64,000 bases of DNA from a virus: positions 1-64,000 of the IMG/VR virus record IMGVR_UViG_3300034418_005508; one strand, 5' to 3'. The notes under the pieces are model-generated. The model saw nothing but the letters and a program-made list of their open reading frames with translations, had not been told where the DNA came from and made no database searches. Position numbers and translations under genes: made by a program. Below, piece after piece: positions 38,071 to 47,836 of this stretch. Each line of letters opens with the position of its first letter. The stretch's first letter is position 1.

Positions 38071-38513
38071 GTGTTTGGTTTACGACTCTTTTCAATTGTT
38101 CTACCTGCGAAGTATGCACCGAATGCAGTAAGCATAAGTATCTCGAGCAGAGATACATAGCTGTCCTTTACATTGAAAGGCCATGCGTCCATGGAGTCTG
38201 CTATCATTGTAGCCATGAACATCACCATCAAACAGATCAGTGTGACGGGTCTGATGTACTTCGCAAGCTTTACATCGCTACCCATGTCGGCTTTCCACCG
38301 CTCAGTAACGTTGTTTTGAAATGCTATCTCAGCATCTATCTTAGCCTTTGCTTCGGCTGGATCAATCCCTGGCTCTTTGTCCAAGAGATTCTTTACGACA
38401 CCAAGTGCACCTTGGTCAGGGAGTAGGTCACCTACTGTACTAAGTACGTTAGGTGCCTTCTCCTTTAACCATTTGCCAAGGCCGGTATCTTTTATTTTTT
38501 TACGCTCACTCAT
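38067..38513 (-). CDS. Holin, GTA-type 3TM family
   Basis: A 148-aa protein with the family signature ERWKADMGSD followed by YIRPVTL (about residues 71-92), then two clear hydrophobic segments at about 87-107 (VTLICLMVMFMATMIAD) and 118-136 (SLLEILMLTAFGAYFAG), ending RTIEKSRK. This matches the holin family first described in gene transfer agents. A weaker amphipathic N-terminal segment could be the third. It should form inner-membrane lesions that let the endolysin reach peptidoglycan; the amidase fragment at the window's end is a plausible partner. It overlaps both neighbours by 4 bases. Confidence 0.85.
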   Translation of the reverse strand: MSERKKIKDTGLGKWLKEKAPNVLSTVGDLLPDQGALGVVKNLLDKEPGIDPAEAKAKIDAEIAFQNNVTERWKADMGSDVKLAKYIRPVTLICLMVMFMATMIADSMDAWPFNVKDSYVSLLEILMLTAFGAYFAGRTIEKSRKPNT

Positions 38514-38899
38514 TTTGCTGCTCCAGCTAGAACTTCAAGACGAATGCCGTTTGAATCATTACCGTAGAGCTTAAGATCATCTCCTGTCTCAGTTCTCCAG
38601 GGGAACAGTGTAAACTGCCCAGGGCCGAGTCTCATGATCTGTTGGCTGCCTATGATTACATACAAGTACTTGCCAGTAGCTGTAGCCCGGTTCTTAAGAA
38701 AAACCAGAACGTTCTTATCTGCTCCGTAGGTAGATACTTGCAACATTGTCTCAGCAGCACCACTAGTGGTTGCCGTAATGCTACGTATGTATCTGTCTAC
38801 GTCCGAGTCTAGCGTATATGCTTTATCGTTCCTAGACGCAAAAGCGTTAGTGAATATGTTCTTAGACTGCAGCTGCAGCGTTGTATTAATCGAGGCCAT
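38510..38899 (-). CDS. Small beta-rich structural protein, 129 aa
   Basis: A Thr/Ser/Ala-rich, probably all-beta protein (YIRSITATTSGAAETMLQVS, TGKYLYVIIGSQQIMRLGPG, DDLKLYGNDSNGIRLEVLAG). The pattern of a short tail or head decoration protein is evident: no Cys, and a loop-strand repeat ending in Ala/Gly/Lys. It is the same length as, and superficially similar to, the 129-aa protein at 33933, but I cannot show homology by eye. It overlaps the 138-aa gene by 14 bases and the holin gene by 4. Function unknown. Confidence 0.6.
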   Translation of the reverse strand: MASINTTLQLQSKNIFTNAFASRNDKAYTLDSDVDRYIRSITATTSGAAETMLQVSTYGADKNVLVFLKNRATATGKYLYVIIGSQQIMRLGPGQFTLFPWRTETGDDLKLYGNDSNGIRLEVLAGAAK

Positions 38900-39302
38900 C
38901 AGTAATTATTTGTAGTATTTTTTCTACCTGCTCTCCTGTAATGTCATCAGGAAGCTGGTCTTCTCTTACGGGGTGAAGCTGGAGAGTAACGCTTTCATCA
39001 AGCATGTCCTCAACCTTTTTCATTTGGTCCTTGCGCTCTTCGATCAAGTCCTTGTTGTCTTCCTCCAACTGGTCCATAGCTTCTTTGTCTTGTGCTTCGA
39101 CGAGATCTCTCATCTGGATAGACACAGTTTGGAAAGCCGGTGAGGGAACAGCTGCCTGTTCAATTGGGTTAAGGATGTGACGAATCTCCTTCATGTTCTT
39201 GCCGACAAGCATAGCGAAGCGAGAGCCTTTAATGTCCTTAACTCCTTCCAGTCCTCTGTACAAGTTGAGGAGTTCACGGTTAGTACCTTCAAAATTGATC
39301 AT
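38886..39302 (-). CDS. Small helical assembly-type protein, 138 aa
   Basis: The N-terminus, with LLNLYRGLEGVKDIKGSRFA and LVGKNMKEIRHIL, resembles DUF1617-like phage proteins that accompany tail genes. Residues about 68-105 form a very charged coiled coil (KEAMDQLEEDNKDLIEERKD), and the end is acidic. No enzymatic motif. It follows the fibre gene after a 40-base gap containing a possible promoter element at 39328-39335, so it may start a subordinate transcript leading to the holin and metallophosphoesterase. Confidence 0.6.
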   Translation of the reverse strand: MINFEGTNRELLNLYRGLEGVKDIKGSRFAMLVGKNMKEIRHILNPIEQAAVPSPAFQTVSIQMRDLVEAQDKEAMDQLEEDNKDLIEERKDQMKKVEDMLDESVTLQLHPVREDQLPDDITGEQVEKILQIITDGLD

Positions 39303-39327
39303 AATGTTTGGGTTATAGGTTTATATG

Positions 39328-39335
39328 CAAATTTA
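39328..39335 (-). promoter_or_regulatory. Possible Bacteroidetes -7 element (TAAATTTG)
   Basis: The minus strand reads TAAATTTG, matching TAnnTTTG, 25 bases before the ATG at 39302, in one of the few gaps of this block. No TTG was found at the expected -33 position, so the call is weak. Confidence 0.25.
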
Positions 39336-39342
39336 CACAGAA

Positions 39343-40956
39343 TTAGTTTATAACTAGGAAGTTGACTCTCATAACTCCTGCAGTTGTACCAGAGTTTTCT
39401 TGGTTGTGCAGGAGTATAGTGAATGTACCTGTACCTTGGTTACCTAGAGATACTGAGTATCTAGCGTTAGCTGTCCCAGTCTTATCGAACAAGGTCAGTA
39501 GTATGAGTGAGTTTGCAGTTACTAAGCTGTTGCTTACATCAAAGGATGCGGTCGCGTCCCCTGCCAAAGTACAGGTGCTGCAAAGTGTTATCTTACCACT
39601 TGTAGTATTGAGAGTTACCCCATCTACAAACCCTGCTGTAGCTCCTTGAGTCACTGATCCCATACCTGTATGTATGATTCCGTGATCAGCGGCTGTGAGG
39701 GTTATGTCCCCGTCCGCAACTGTGAGGTCACCTGAAGTGATGTTAACTTGACCACCCGCGACTCTGAGACTACCGTTGTTTACAGTAACGTTTTGAGACT
39801 CGTCTACGGTAAGTGCATCAGTATCTGCTGTACGAATCTTTACGCTGCCATCTGTACCACTACCAGCTTTACGGCCTCCGTTAATTGTCAGTGCGCCCCC
39901 ACTACCGTTAGTATCACCGTCTCCAGCTTTGATTGTGACGTCTCCGCCTGCGTTACCTGTACCAGATGCACTTGCGCCTTGTATTGTAAAGTTGGATGTC
40001 GCTCCAGTGATGGTGTTCTTTACCGACAGGGTTTGGCTGTTACTGCCTGTGGTACCCAGAGAAATGTTGTTGGCTACGTTGAGGTCAGATGTGAAGTAAG
40101 CTGTAGGGGTAGCACTACCTATGAAGACTTTACCTGATGTGTCTATGTTAATGCCTTCGTTGGTTACGTCGTTGCTTATCCAACCACTGCCCATCCCCAG
40201 GTTGTTGTCGTCAAAGTCTACGTTGGCTGTTATACTACCAATGCTGGAAGATATCTCTATCGCACCTGCAGTATTGTTTATTGACACATTTGTGCCGGCA
40301 GTCAATGTAGACCATGCAGGCTTACCTGTAGTCTCATTGTGTATGAGAACCTGACCGTTTGCTGTAGGTGTGACTTGCTGTATGTCATTTGTGTCGTTAC
40401 CAAACAACACCCCACCTTTTACAATAGAGGACAACCCTGTACCACCGTTTGCTTCTGGAAGAATACCAGCTACATCTGTAGTAAGGGTAACTGTAGTCAG
40501 GTACTCATTGGTAGTGTTCCTAAAGTTGCTGAGGTCGTAGTTAGAGGGGTCCCACGCCAAGAGGATGTTACCCTTCGTAGTGTCGTTGGCGTCTGTTTCT
40601 TCAACAATCTGTATGGGGCAGTTTGCATTGTTGTGCTCTCCGGCACTTGGCATTGATATGCTCCCGTCAAAGTCTACTCTAAATCCTTTGAAGATGAGTG
40701 TATTGTTGTCTATACCTGTAGTGGTATCTGCGCTACCTCCTCCCACGAACAGCTTTGAAGAGTTTCCTATATTAACCAAGGACGTGCTGTTTGCACCGTT
40801 GTTATGTGCAAGCGTTCCGTTGTTCAGTTTAGGGAACACGTCTGTAATAGGCAGCTGGAATGATCTACCCGTACTTCCATTGGACAGGAGCAGTACGTCG
40901 TCAGCCGTAGTTTCCCTTTTAGATTTTACCGGTAGTGATGTAAGTCTTTTAGCCAT
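39343..40956 (-). CDS. Tail fibre protein, 537 aa
   Basis: A Gly/Thr/Asn-rich protein with the look of a trimeric tail fibre. The N-terminus (MAKRLTSLPVKSKRETTADD, LLLSNGSTGRSFQLPITDVF) resembles a virion attachment domain. A Thr/Asn/Gly-rich beta shaft contains LPEANGGTGLSS, a motif very common in phage fibres, then repeated hydrophobic-polar strands. The C-terminal domain reads VTANSLILLTLFDKTGTANA and GTFTILLHNQENSGTT, a fold I know from fibre tips. It follows the 2289-aa protein after a 1-base gap, so the two are likely made together and together set host range. No chaperone or peptidase motif was seen. Confidence 0.8.
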   Translation of the reverse strand: MAKRLTSLPVKSKRETTADDVLLLSNGSTGRSFQLPITDVFPKLNNGTLAHNNGANSTSLVNIGNSSKLFVGGGSADTTTGIDNNTLIFKGFRVDFDGSISMPSAGEHNNANCPIQIVEETDANDTTKGNILLAWDPSNYDLSNFRNTTNEYLTTVTLTTDVAGILPEANGGTGLSSIVKGGVLFGNDTNDIQQVTPTANGQVLIHNETTGKPAWSTLTAGTNVSINNTAGAIEISSSIGSITANVDFDDNNLGMGSGWISNDVTNEGINIDTSGKVFIGSATPTAYFTSDLNVANNISLGTTGSNSQTLSVKNTITGATSNFTIQGASASGTGNAGGDVTIKAGDGDTNGSGGALTINGGRKAGSGTDGSVKIRTADTDALTVDESQNVTVNNGSLRVAGGQVNITSGDLTVADGDITLTAADHGIIHTGMGSVTQGATAGFVDGVTLNTTSGKITLCSTCTLAGDATASFDVSNSLVTANSLILLTLFDKTGTANARYSVSLGNQGTGTFTILLHNQENSGTTAGVMRVNFLVIN

Positions 40957-40957
40957 T

Positions 40958-43900
40958 TTAGAATATTATTTCGTTCCCGTCTTCGTCTTGGAATCCTATG
41001 GATGAATTACCACCAAAGTCCTGGGTTCTGTTGTTAGGACCAATGCCCTGTCCTTCGTTACTTTCATAGATGCCTGAGTTTGCAAGTGGATCTATCTCAC
41101 AGTTGTCGCAGTATCTCTTGATGAAATCCACGAATGTCTGGAAGTAGTTCTCTGGGTTGCCCCCGCTTTGGAACTTGACGTTGATGCACGCTTCCCACAC
41201 TCTTTGCTTTTTGTCTGCTGTTACTCCTGGGAGTGTCATTCCAGGAGACCAATCTGACTTTGCAGTGTAGTAGCTTGACGTACTCACTCCGTTCACGACC
41301 CTCGTGTACTTGACTGTAGTTCCTTTTCTGTAGTTGCTACTTGCAGCGAATCTTTGATATCTGCCTGCAGCCCACCTTGCTTTACAGTCGATCTCTTTCA
41401 TTCTATTGCTGAAGCCTCTAACCTTACCGTTTCTCTTGACCCCGGCTTCATAGTTATCGCAGTCAAACAAACAATCAAGGTTGTTCTTTGAGCCTTCGAT
41501 GAACAAGTATGCAATAAGAGCAAGCTTGGTTGTATCTACGTCATCCAGGTGTATGCCTGCTTTGAGTCGGAACATGTACTTAAGTGCATCTCCGCTGGCG
41601 CAGGACATCAGTACCTGAGTCAACCAGTCTTTGTCGTACTCTTCATTTAGAGCTGCTTCCTCGAATATCGGGTTGCATACAATTGTAGTAGTTGTGAACG
41701 TTTCGATGGGCTCACACTCATTGTTTGCTACACTCTGCTCGCATGGTTGTTGTCCAGGGTTGCACAACTCTGGATTTAGCAAACACTCTGGATTACAATC
41801 GTTGCCTACACAAGGACAGTCACCGGTCTCTAGGCAGTTCACGATAGGTGGATTTACACAGTCCGGGTTGTTCGGGTCTGGGCAGGGATCTTCGACGCAG
41901 CCCTCTCCTGTTGGGTCATCTTCACAATCTGTACATCCTGCACCATTACAAGCGTAAGTGCACTGGCCGTTGTCTGCATTTTCCCCTCTACACTCAGGGT
42001 CGTAGTTAGTCGCACTTTGATCCGCGCAGCACTTACCTCCTCCCTCGCAATCTCTGAGGCTTGCACTGAATCCTCTACTTCCTGCTGTTAGTGTTTCATC
42101 TGCACGTTTGTCGCATAGAAGACACTCTGGGTGTGTTGGGTACAAGTCGCAGAAGTCACATGTAGTGCAGTACACACAAGTGCCATCGTCAATTGTTGCG
42201 TCTGGGTCGTAGTTCTCGGCCCCAGGGTCAGTGCAACCTGCTACGTTGTCTGGACAGTCATCCGGGTTTGTAAACTGGTTACAAGGTTGAGGACAGTCAT
42301 CTGTGTTCGTTATCATGTCAATGACATGATAAGTTTGCTCATCTGCGAACTGACCAAACTCTGCAATACAGTCTTCAAGTCCCCCGAAGTTTTCACCAAC
42401 AGCTGTTGCGTCGATGTGGGGTACTACAAACAGAAGGTATTGACCCCCAGTTAAGTCGTTGGTTGGTCCAAAGAGCGCACCTAACGGAACATTTATTTCA
42501 TATTCAGAACCCGCTAAACTTTCCCCTATACCAAATGGGTCACCGTTTGTTATAGGTGTGGTAGTCATATCCCCAACTCCTATGAAGGCTGCAGCAGTAT
42601 TACTCATAGTCAGGAATTCTCCTTCTCCTAGGCCTTGTATAGCGGTTACGTTGTTGTCGTAGAAGACCATGGCCTCACCAACAACGTTGATGTTTCCTCC
42701 GCTTACGTAGGCTACGAACAGTACAAAGTTTCCTTCGTTAGCTCCAAGTGCTCCTGTTGGGCTTGATACCGAGTAGTCTTGGACTGTGACAGTCATACTG
42801 CCATCGTAGTTCGGGTCGTAGTAATAGTACGGCTCTCCTCCATCACTGGGCTCTGCTACGTAAACGCAATCTGAGCTTGCTCTGGTTGACTCTACGTCCG
42901 TTATGAATATAGAGTTAAGTGCATCATTGAATATTTCTTCGCATGGTATGTACTCGCAGGAACCATCATCGGAGTTTGCATCCGGGTTGAAGTTCACCGC
43001 TGTCTCGTCCATACATCCCTCTACCAAGTCTACGCAGTCTTCTGAAGTTGACACGTATGAGATAAGTTCTGCGGGGCAGATTACTGATGTTGGGTTACCG
43101 TCATCGTCTACTATGTAATCTACTACATCCAGCAGACTTACAAACTGGCCGCTGTTATCTATAAGTCCAGTTGCTTGAAGTGTAACTCCTATCACAGCCT
43201 CACCCACAGATCCGTTGTTATCCTGATCGAAGTCAAAAGGACCTGCATTTATAACAGCATTTGCTCCCTGGAATGTGCTGATCACTGACTGTGTTATAGC
43301 TATCTCTGGATTAGGTACGTAGAGACCGTTTTCTACTATGTGAGAAACTACTGTCTGTTCAAGAATACCATCTACAGTTATCTCAACTATGTAATAGAAT
43401 GCAAATCCTGTCTGCGGTTCAATGAGTTGATATGCATCTCCTAGAGTTCCACCTTGTCCTGGGTCTGACTGTACAAAGAATCCATCGATAAGAATGCTGA
43501 AATTAGCTTCTCCGTACACATTTCCATTCTCGTCTGGTCCGACGCAGTCTGTAGCTATTTCTGTAAGACACCAAGAGTAGAAGTTGCCGCAAGTTACACT
43601 TTCGTCCTCTCCTTGGAACTCACATATTCTTGAGTTGAGCAATCCTGTAGATATACCATCCTCAGATGTTACACAGAAGTTAGGTGTAAATACACCGGAG
43701 CCATCTGCGAGGAATGTATTAAATTGGTCTGTTGGGGTGTTTACTCCAGGGTAGAAACTTACTCCATCCCATGGAGTTCCTTGCCACGGAGCATTGTCTG
43801 CTCCTGCATAGTTTCCTGCGGAAGTTGATGTTGGATCAGTACATTCACAGTATTCCACGAAGAAGTGGTAGGCCATGTAGTAGAACTGCTTCTGACCGCA

Positions 43901-46900
43901 AGTCTGTAGTGGTTGGAATCTAAGTACAGCTACATATTCTCTTCCTGCTTCTAGCCCTATGTCTGTTACTGTACTTGCATCATCGGGATCAAAGTTTCTA
44001 AAGTAGAATGAACTAGCATCACCAGTGTACTGGTTTGCTAGTGTTGCTACCTCATCGAAACTTTCCAACCCAACTCCAGAGAAGTTCCCAAATATATCAT
44101 AGTACACATTTGTTTGTGCAAATGTTGATCCGTCTCCATTGCTTTCTACCGCCCAACCATTACCGAACGTGTTAGCGGGCACAGTTCTGTTCTGCCAGTC
44201 GTCGTACGTATATATCTGACATACCCACCTAGAAGCAAGCTCAGAAGTAATCATATCGTTTAGTGCAACCTGATACCCACCACTATAGCTATCGTTGCCT
44301 AATTGCTGTTGAGAGCCTTGGTCAGATGCAGGTACAAGACGGTCAAGCAAAGCATCATGCCTCATAGCGAAGTATGTAAAGGCTGTATTAGGTCCTCCTC
44401 CTGATCCGCTTGTTAACGCGTTCTCTGAAGTGTTTACTGCATTAAACAAGTTACCATCCTGCCAGTCATAAATATCTGGGCTTGACGTTGGTACGTCAGC
44501 CAGTCCCCCTCCAACATTTCCTATATATGTAGCGGGGGCTGTTCCGTATAGTCCGTTTGCGCTAACACTGTCTACGTTTCCAGGAGTTGTATTTATAAGA
44601 AGTGGAAGTGCTTGCACAAAGTGTAAGGCATTTGCATCCGAGTCTAAGGCAGTTTCGCAGAAGTAACAACTGCCGTCATCCACGTTGGCGTTAGGATTGA
44701 AGTTCACTGCGTTTTCATCAGTGCACCCTTTAATAGAATTATCTGGATCTCCGTCGCCGTCGTTATCTTCAAATCCTGTGTCAATAGTGTGATCTCCTAT
44801 TACAACAAACTTCCTATTTCTGTATGGGGGTTTGTCTTTGGATACGTCGCTGCACTCTGTAGTAATACCTAACGACAGTATAGAACATTCTACCTCTGTG
44901 TTTTCCCAGCTCTGTGTCCATCCCAAGTCTACATGAGCTCTTTTAGGATCGGTTCCTGCTATTGCTAGGCTTCCTGCTGAGAACAACAGCATATGTCTGT
45001 GAGGTTCATCATCACTTGAGGCAGCACTGTTATATCCGGCTCCACCTATCGTGGCAAATACTCTTGCTTCATCTGCTGAGTCATGAACAAAGAACTGCAG
45101 GTCTTGATCTATGTATGGATCTCTGCCGGGAAAATACTTGTATGTAAAAGTATTAGTATCAGCTAAGACATCCGTTGGATCAGCCAAACTGAGGCCCAAG
45201 AACTCTGTTTGGAAGATGTCACCGTACCCATTAAATCCTAGGCCAAACTCAGAGAGAAGGACTGTCTGAGTGGAGTTGGTTGTTGTTCTGTACTCTACAG
45301 AGGTTGCAGCGGCGAGCGTTCCGTCAGCGAGGTAGTTTAAGGCGTAGCCGTTATCTACATTGGCGTTTCCTGTTACTGAGAAGTATGAGTTTACGTACAG
45401 CAGTGATGGAAAGGCATCTGCACCACCTGTCCCCGTTTCTGAGTACTGATCAGTTACAACGTTTCTAGGATATATGACTACTGTTTCAAACCTTTTGCTG
45501 TCAGGGCTAGTGCCCTTTCCGACTTCGCCTACAGGTAGTGACTCTACAACATTTCTACATCCGCACCGGTCATAGTCTAGTTCCTCGTTACATAGAGACA
45601 AGTTTCTGAATCTAACTAAGCTTGTTTCGTTTTCGTCCCCTAAAACAGCCCACGTTGCTTCAGAATTTTTATCTGTGCAGAAAGTTGAGTTTACACCATT
45701 AATGCCGTTGGCAGCTATAGCGTATGTGGGAGGTAGTGTTGAACTGCCCCCTCCGGAAGTAACGTTAACTCGGTACTTAACTCGGTGTAGGGTGTCTCCA
45801 GCTCCCTGCTCTGTTATTGGAGAAAACCCATAAACGTCAGTAAAAGTTGGTATGTCTGAAGTAGCCCAAGGCGCATAATCGTCATTACTAATCGCTATAG
45901 CTTGAGGAGACTCTGCGTATACAAATGCTGTATAAGTGAAGAGCACAGAACTTGACAAGTTCTGACTGTTAACAGCGGCTGATGCTACTGTGGGCCACCC
46001 AGAAGTTAACCCTGTAGATGCTGGCGTAAAGCCGGCTTCTCCTCCTCCTATGTTAGCTCCTATGGTTCTTGAGGCGTTGTAAAAGGTTTGGTGTATTCTG
46101 GTTGCATGGTACACACCAGAGAACAATTTATCATATGCTGGAACCAGTTCTTGGTTCTCCGAGGTAGAAATATAGTTTTGGAAACTGTGCGCTGACGTGT
46201 TGTCTGGGTCAGCCCCCATGTAAAATGCATTTGATATAAAGTCCTGCCACCCTATATTTCCGATAAGTACTGCGTTTAAAGCCTCAAGACGCATATACTG
46301 ACTGCCTCCTAGAGCTGTCTGGTTAGAGGCATCAGGATTGCCTGACGCTTCATTGTATGATGATTGAAAAGCCCAACTAGCATACCAAGCCCAAATGTTT
46401 ACGTCATTTGAGTTGATTGCACTACCTACACCATTTGTAATGTTGTAGTTAGTAGTTGAGTTTATGGTGAAGTTAGTGTTCTCCCACTTATAGAAAGTAA
46501 CATAGTGCATAAACTCAGACTGAGCATGCGGGTAGTAAGGACTTCTGTAGATACCTCTGTCTGGGTGTACTCTCAGATTCTCACACCTAGCGTTGGATCT
46601 GGTTGCTGAGTCATCATACCCGTAGGTATCTCCTAGTTCATATCCTTGGTTTGGTATGCCTAGACCTGTAGGTAGGAAATCACCACCCACGGTCTGTGGT
46701 AGGTAAGACCCACCTATAGAAGACGCACCGTATTTTGTATCTCCGTAACTAGGTCCTACTACGTACTTCCAGGCATAGAGTCCATAATTTATATATCCAT
46801 GGGTTTCCCCTATGTTTAGTTGTGGTCCGTGGAATTCAAGCAAGCTGAATTGATCGCCCTTACGCTGGCTTCTGTAAGTACTAGTACGTCTGTCTATTCT

Positions 46901-47827
46901 CTGCTGAGATTGAGGATCAACCATGTCCATCCTGTCCCTTGTCAGGTCCAGTTTTCTAAAATCTGGTTTTGAGTTCCTGCCGTATACGGCGTTTCTAAGA
47001 AAGTGTATTTGTCCGGGGGCAGTTATTGCTTCAGGGGGAAGATCAAACGCTGACCGCTGGTGCTTAGGCTGAGCTGGGGCTAGTCTACTAGCTGAACCGG
47101 GAGTACCGTTGAGCCACTTTGTTTTTGTCCTTACCGAGTTCCACTGTATACCATCGTTAGCAGTTCCTAGATCTTGAACCTTCACTGTTGCCCCTATGTT
47201 ACTGCTGTCAGCCCCAGTTAAGAATCTGGCTACGTCAACTGTGGGGTTTTGGTGTGCTTTATCGCCAGTTGATGCTGGCACTCCAGCAAGAACGAATGGT
47301 ACTTGCCTCTTATTTACAGCTACCCCTAAGTCACTTCTGCCCCCTTGTAGCAGCAAACACCCTTCTAGTATAACTATATCACCGGGCTGGACTTGATCAA
47401 AAAGCTTTTCAAGCAGATATACTTTTACTGCCAGGTGCCCATCTGTAAGATATCTGAACTCTGTCCGCTCGATGTACTCTGCTAGTGTGTTTCCTGTTAT
47501 AGTAACTAGAGTTAGGTCATCTGACTTTATTTTAATAGACGTGGGCTGCACACCTACCAGCTCTCTTATAGGCTTATTAAGCAGACCGTTCTCAAAGTTT
47601 CCCTGAAGGCCGTCACCTCCGTTAGCGCCCCCGTACAGCAAAAGATCTGCAGAAGTCCACCCCTCGTAAGCTAACTCTTCGCTTGAGAGATACCGTATTT
47701 CTGAGGGAGAATGCGCGGAATTGTGTATGAATATATCAAATGCGCTAGCGGCATGAGCCTCTACGAACGTAAATACGGGTAGATCTCTGCCCCCCTCTCT
47801 TGTAGAAAATCCAAGTACTCTAGCCAT
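40958..47827 (-). CDS. Giant adhesin-like tail protein with GCTD repeats, 2289 aa
   Basis: A 2289-aa extracellular-type protein, Gly/Asn/Asp/Thr/Tyr-rich with many short strands and turns. Four Cys repeats of the GCTDxxAxNF...DDGSC type, with partial divergence in the last, start at about residues 1034, 1604, 1864 and 1933. Near the C-terminus is a Cys/Asn/Pro-rich stretch (CNGAGCTDCEDDPTGEGC and similar). The C-terminal ~250 residues are a charged domain (SGDALKYMFRLKAGIHLDDV, EACINVKFQSGG) that may attach or fold the protein. Such GCTD repeats are common in surface proteins of marine Bacteroidetes and of some marine phages. It is probably a receptor-binding or tail-spike component. Start is ATG 47827, 9 bases after the upstream stop. 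Confidence 0.82.
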   Translation of the reverse strand: MARVLGFSTREGGRDLPVFTFVEAHAASAFDIFIHNSAHSPSEIRYLSSEELAYEGWTSADLLLYGGANGGDGLQGNFENGLLNKPIRELVGVQPTSIKIKSDDLTLVTITGNTLAEYIERTEFRYLTDGHLAVKVYLLEKLFDQVQPGDIVILEGCLLLQGGRSDLGVAVNKRQVPFVLAGVPASTGDKAHQNPTVDVARFLTGADSSNIGATVKVQDLGTANDGIQWNSVRTKTKWLNGTPGSASRLAPAQPKHQRSAFDLPPEAITAPGQIHFLRNAVYGRNSKPDFRKLDLTRDRMDMVDPQSQQRIDRRTSTYRSQRKGDQFSLLEFHGPQLNIGETHGYINYGLYAWKYVVGPSYGDTKYGASSIGGSYLPQTVGGDFLPTGLGIPNQGYELGDTYGYDDSATRSNARCENLRVHPDRGIYRSPYYPHAQSEFMHYVTFYKWENTNFTINSTTNYNITNGVGSAINSNDVNIWAWYASWAFQSSYNEASGNPDASNQTALGGSQYMRLEALNAVLIGNIGWQDFISNAFYMGADPDNTSAHSFQNYISTSENQELVPAYDKLFSGVYHATRIHQTFYNASRTIGANIGGGEAGFTPASTGLTSGWPTVASAAVNSQNLSSSVLFTYTAFVYAESPQAIAISNDDYAPWATSDIPTFTDVYGFSPITEQGAGDTLHRVKYRVNVTSGGGSSTLPPTYAIAANGINGVNSTFCTDKNSEATWAVLGDENETSLVRFRNLSLCNEELDYDRCGCRNVVESLPVGEVGKGTSPDSKRFETVVIYPRNVVTDQYSETGTGGADAFPSLLYVNSYFSVTGNANVDNGYALNYLADGTLAAATSVEYRTTTNSTQTVLLSEFGLGFNGYGDIFQTEFLGLSLADPTDVLADTNTFTYKYFPGRDPYIDQDLQFFVHDSADEARVFATIGGAGYNSAASSDDEPHRHMLLFSAGSLAIAGTDPKRAHVDLGWTQSWENTEVECSILSLGITTECSDVSKDKPPYRNRKFVVIGDHTIDTGFEDNDGDGDPDNSIKGCTDENAVNFNPNANVDDGSCYFCETALDSDANALHFVQALPLLINTTPGNVDSVSANGLYGTAPATYIGNVGGGLADVPTSSPDIYDWQDGNLFNAVNTSENALTSGSGGGPNTAFTYFAMRHDALLDRLVPASDQGSQQQLGNDSYSGGYQVALNDMITSELASRWVCQIYTYDDWQNRTVPANTFGNGWAVESNGDGSTFAQTNVYYDIFGNFSGVGLESFDEVATLANQYTGDASSFYFRNFDPDDASTVTDIGLEAGREYVAVLRFQPLQTCGQKQFYYMAYHFFVEYCECTDPTSTSAGNYAGADNAPWQGTPWDGVSFYPGVNTPTDQFNTFLADGSGVFTPNFCVTSEDGISTGLLNSRICEFQGEDESVTCGNFYSWCLTEIATDCVGPDENGNVYGEANFSILIDGFFVQSDPGQGGTLGDAYQLIEPQTGFAFYYIVEITVDGILEQTVVSHIVENGLYVPNPEIAITQSVISTFQGANAVINAGPFDFDQDNNGSVGEAVIGVTLQATGLIDNSGQFVSLLDVVDYIVDDDGNPTSVICPAELISYVSTSEDCVDLVEGCMDETAVNFNPDANSDDGSCEYIPCEEIFNDALNSIFITDVESTRASSDCVYVAEPSDGGEPYYYYDPNYDGSMTVTVQDYSVSSPTGALGANEGNFVLFVAYVSGGNINVVGEAMVFYDNNVTAIQGLGEGEFLTMSNTAAAFIGVGDMTTTPITNGDPFGIGESLAGSEYEINVPLGALFGPTNDLTGGQYLLFVVPHIDATAVGENFGGLEDCIAEFGQFADEQTYHVIDMITNTDDCPQPCNQFTNPDDCPDNVAGCTDPGAENYDPDATIDDGTCVYCTTCDFCDLYPTHPECLLCDKRADETLTAGSRGFSASLRDCEGGGKCCADQSATNYDPECRGENADNGQCTYACNGAGCTDCEDDPTGEGCVEDPCPDPNNPDCVNPPIVNCLETGDCPCVGNDCNPECLLNPELCNPGQQPCEQSVANNECEPIETFTTTTIVCNPIFEEAALNEEYDKDWLTQVLMSCASGDALKYMFRLKAGIHLDDVDTTKLALIAYLFIEGSKNNLDCLFDCDNYEAGVKRNGKVRGFSNRMKEIDCKARWAAGRYQRFAASSNYRKGTTVKYTRVVNGVSTSSYYTAKSDWSPGMTLPGVTADKKQRVWEACINVKFQSGGNPENYFQTFVDFIKRYCDNCEIDPLANSGIYESNEGQGIGPNNRTQDFGGNSSIGFQDEDGNEIIF
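41948..44728 (-). repeat. Four GCTD...DDGSC repeats within the 2289-aa protein gene
   Basis: Repeat 1 is at 44660-44728, repeat 2 at 42950-43018, repeat 3 at 42167-42238 and a diverged copy at 41948-42031. The first three share G-C-[TM]-D, A-[VE]-N-[FY], P-[DN]-A and DDG-[ST]-C at fixed spacing over 23-24 codons. The fourth starts CCADQSATNYDPE and ends NGQCTYAC with an insertion. The copies are spaced far apart by unrelated sequence rather than in tandem. Confidence 0.9.
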
Positions 47828-47836
47828 GGGTAAGGT

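Noticed and set aside
47100-47827. Possible lamin-tail-like domain at the N-terminus of the 2289-aa protein
   Set aside because: Only a loose resemblance (ending near WLNGTPGSAS); key strand pattern could not be followed by eye.
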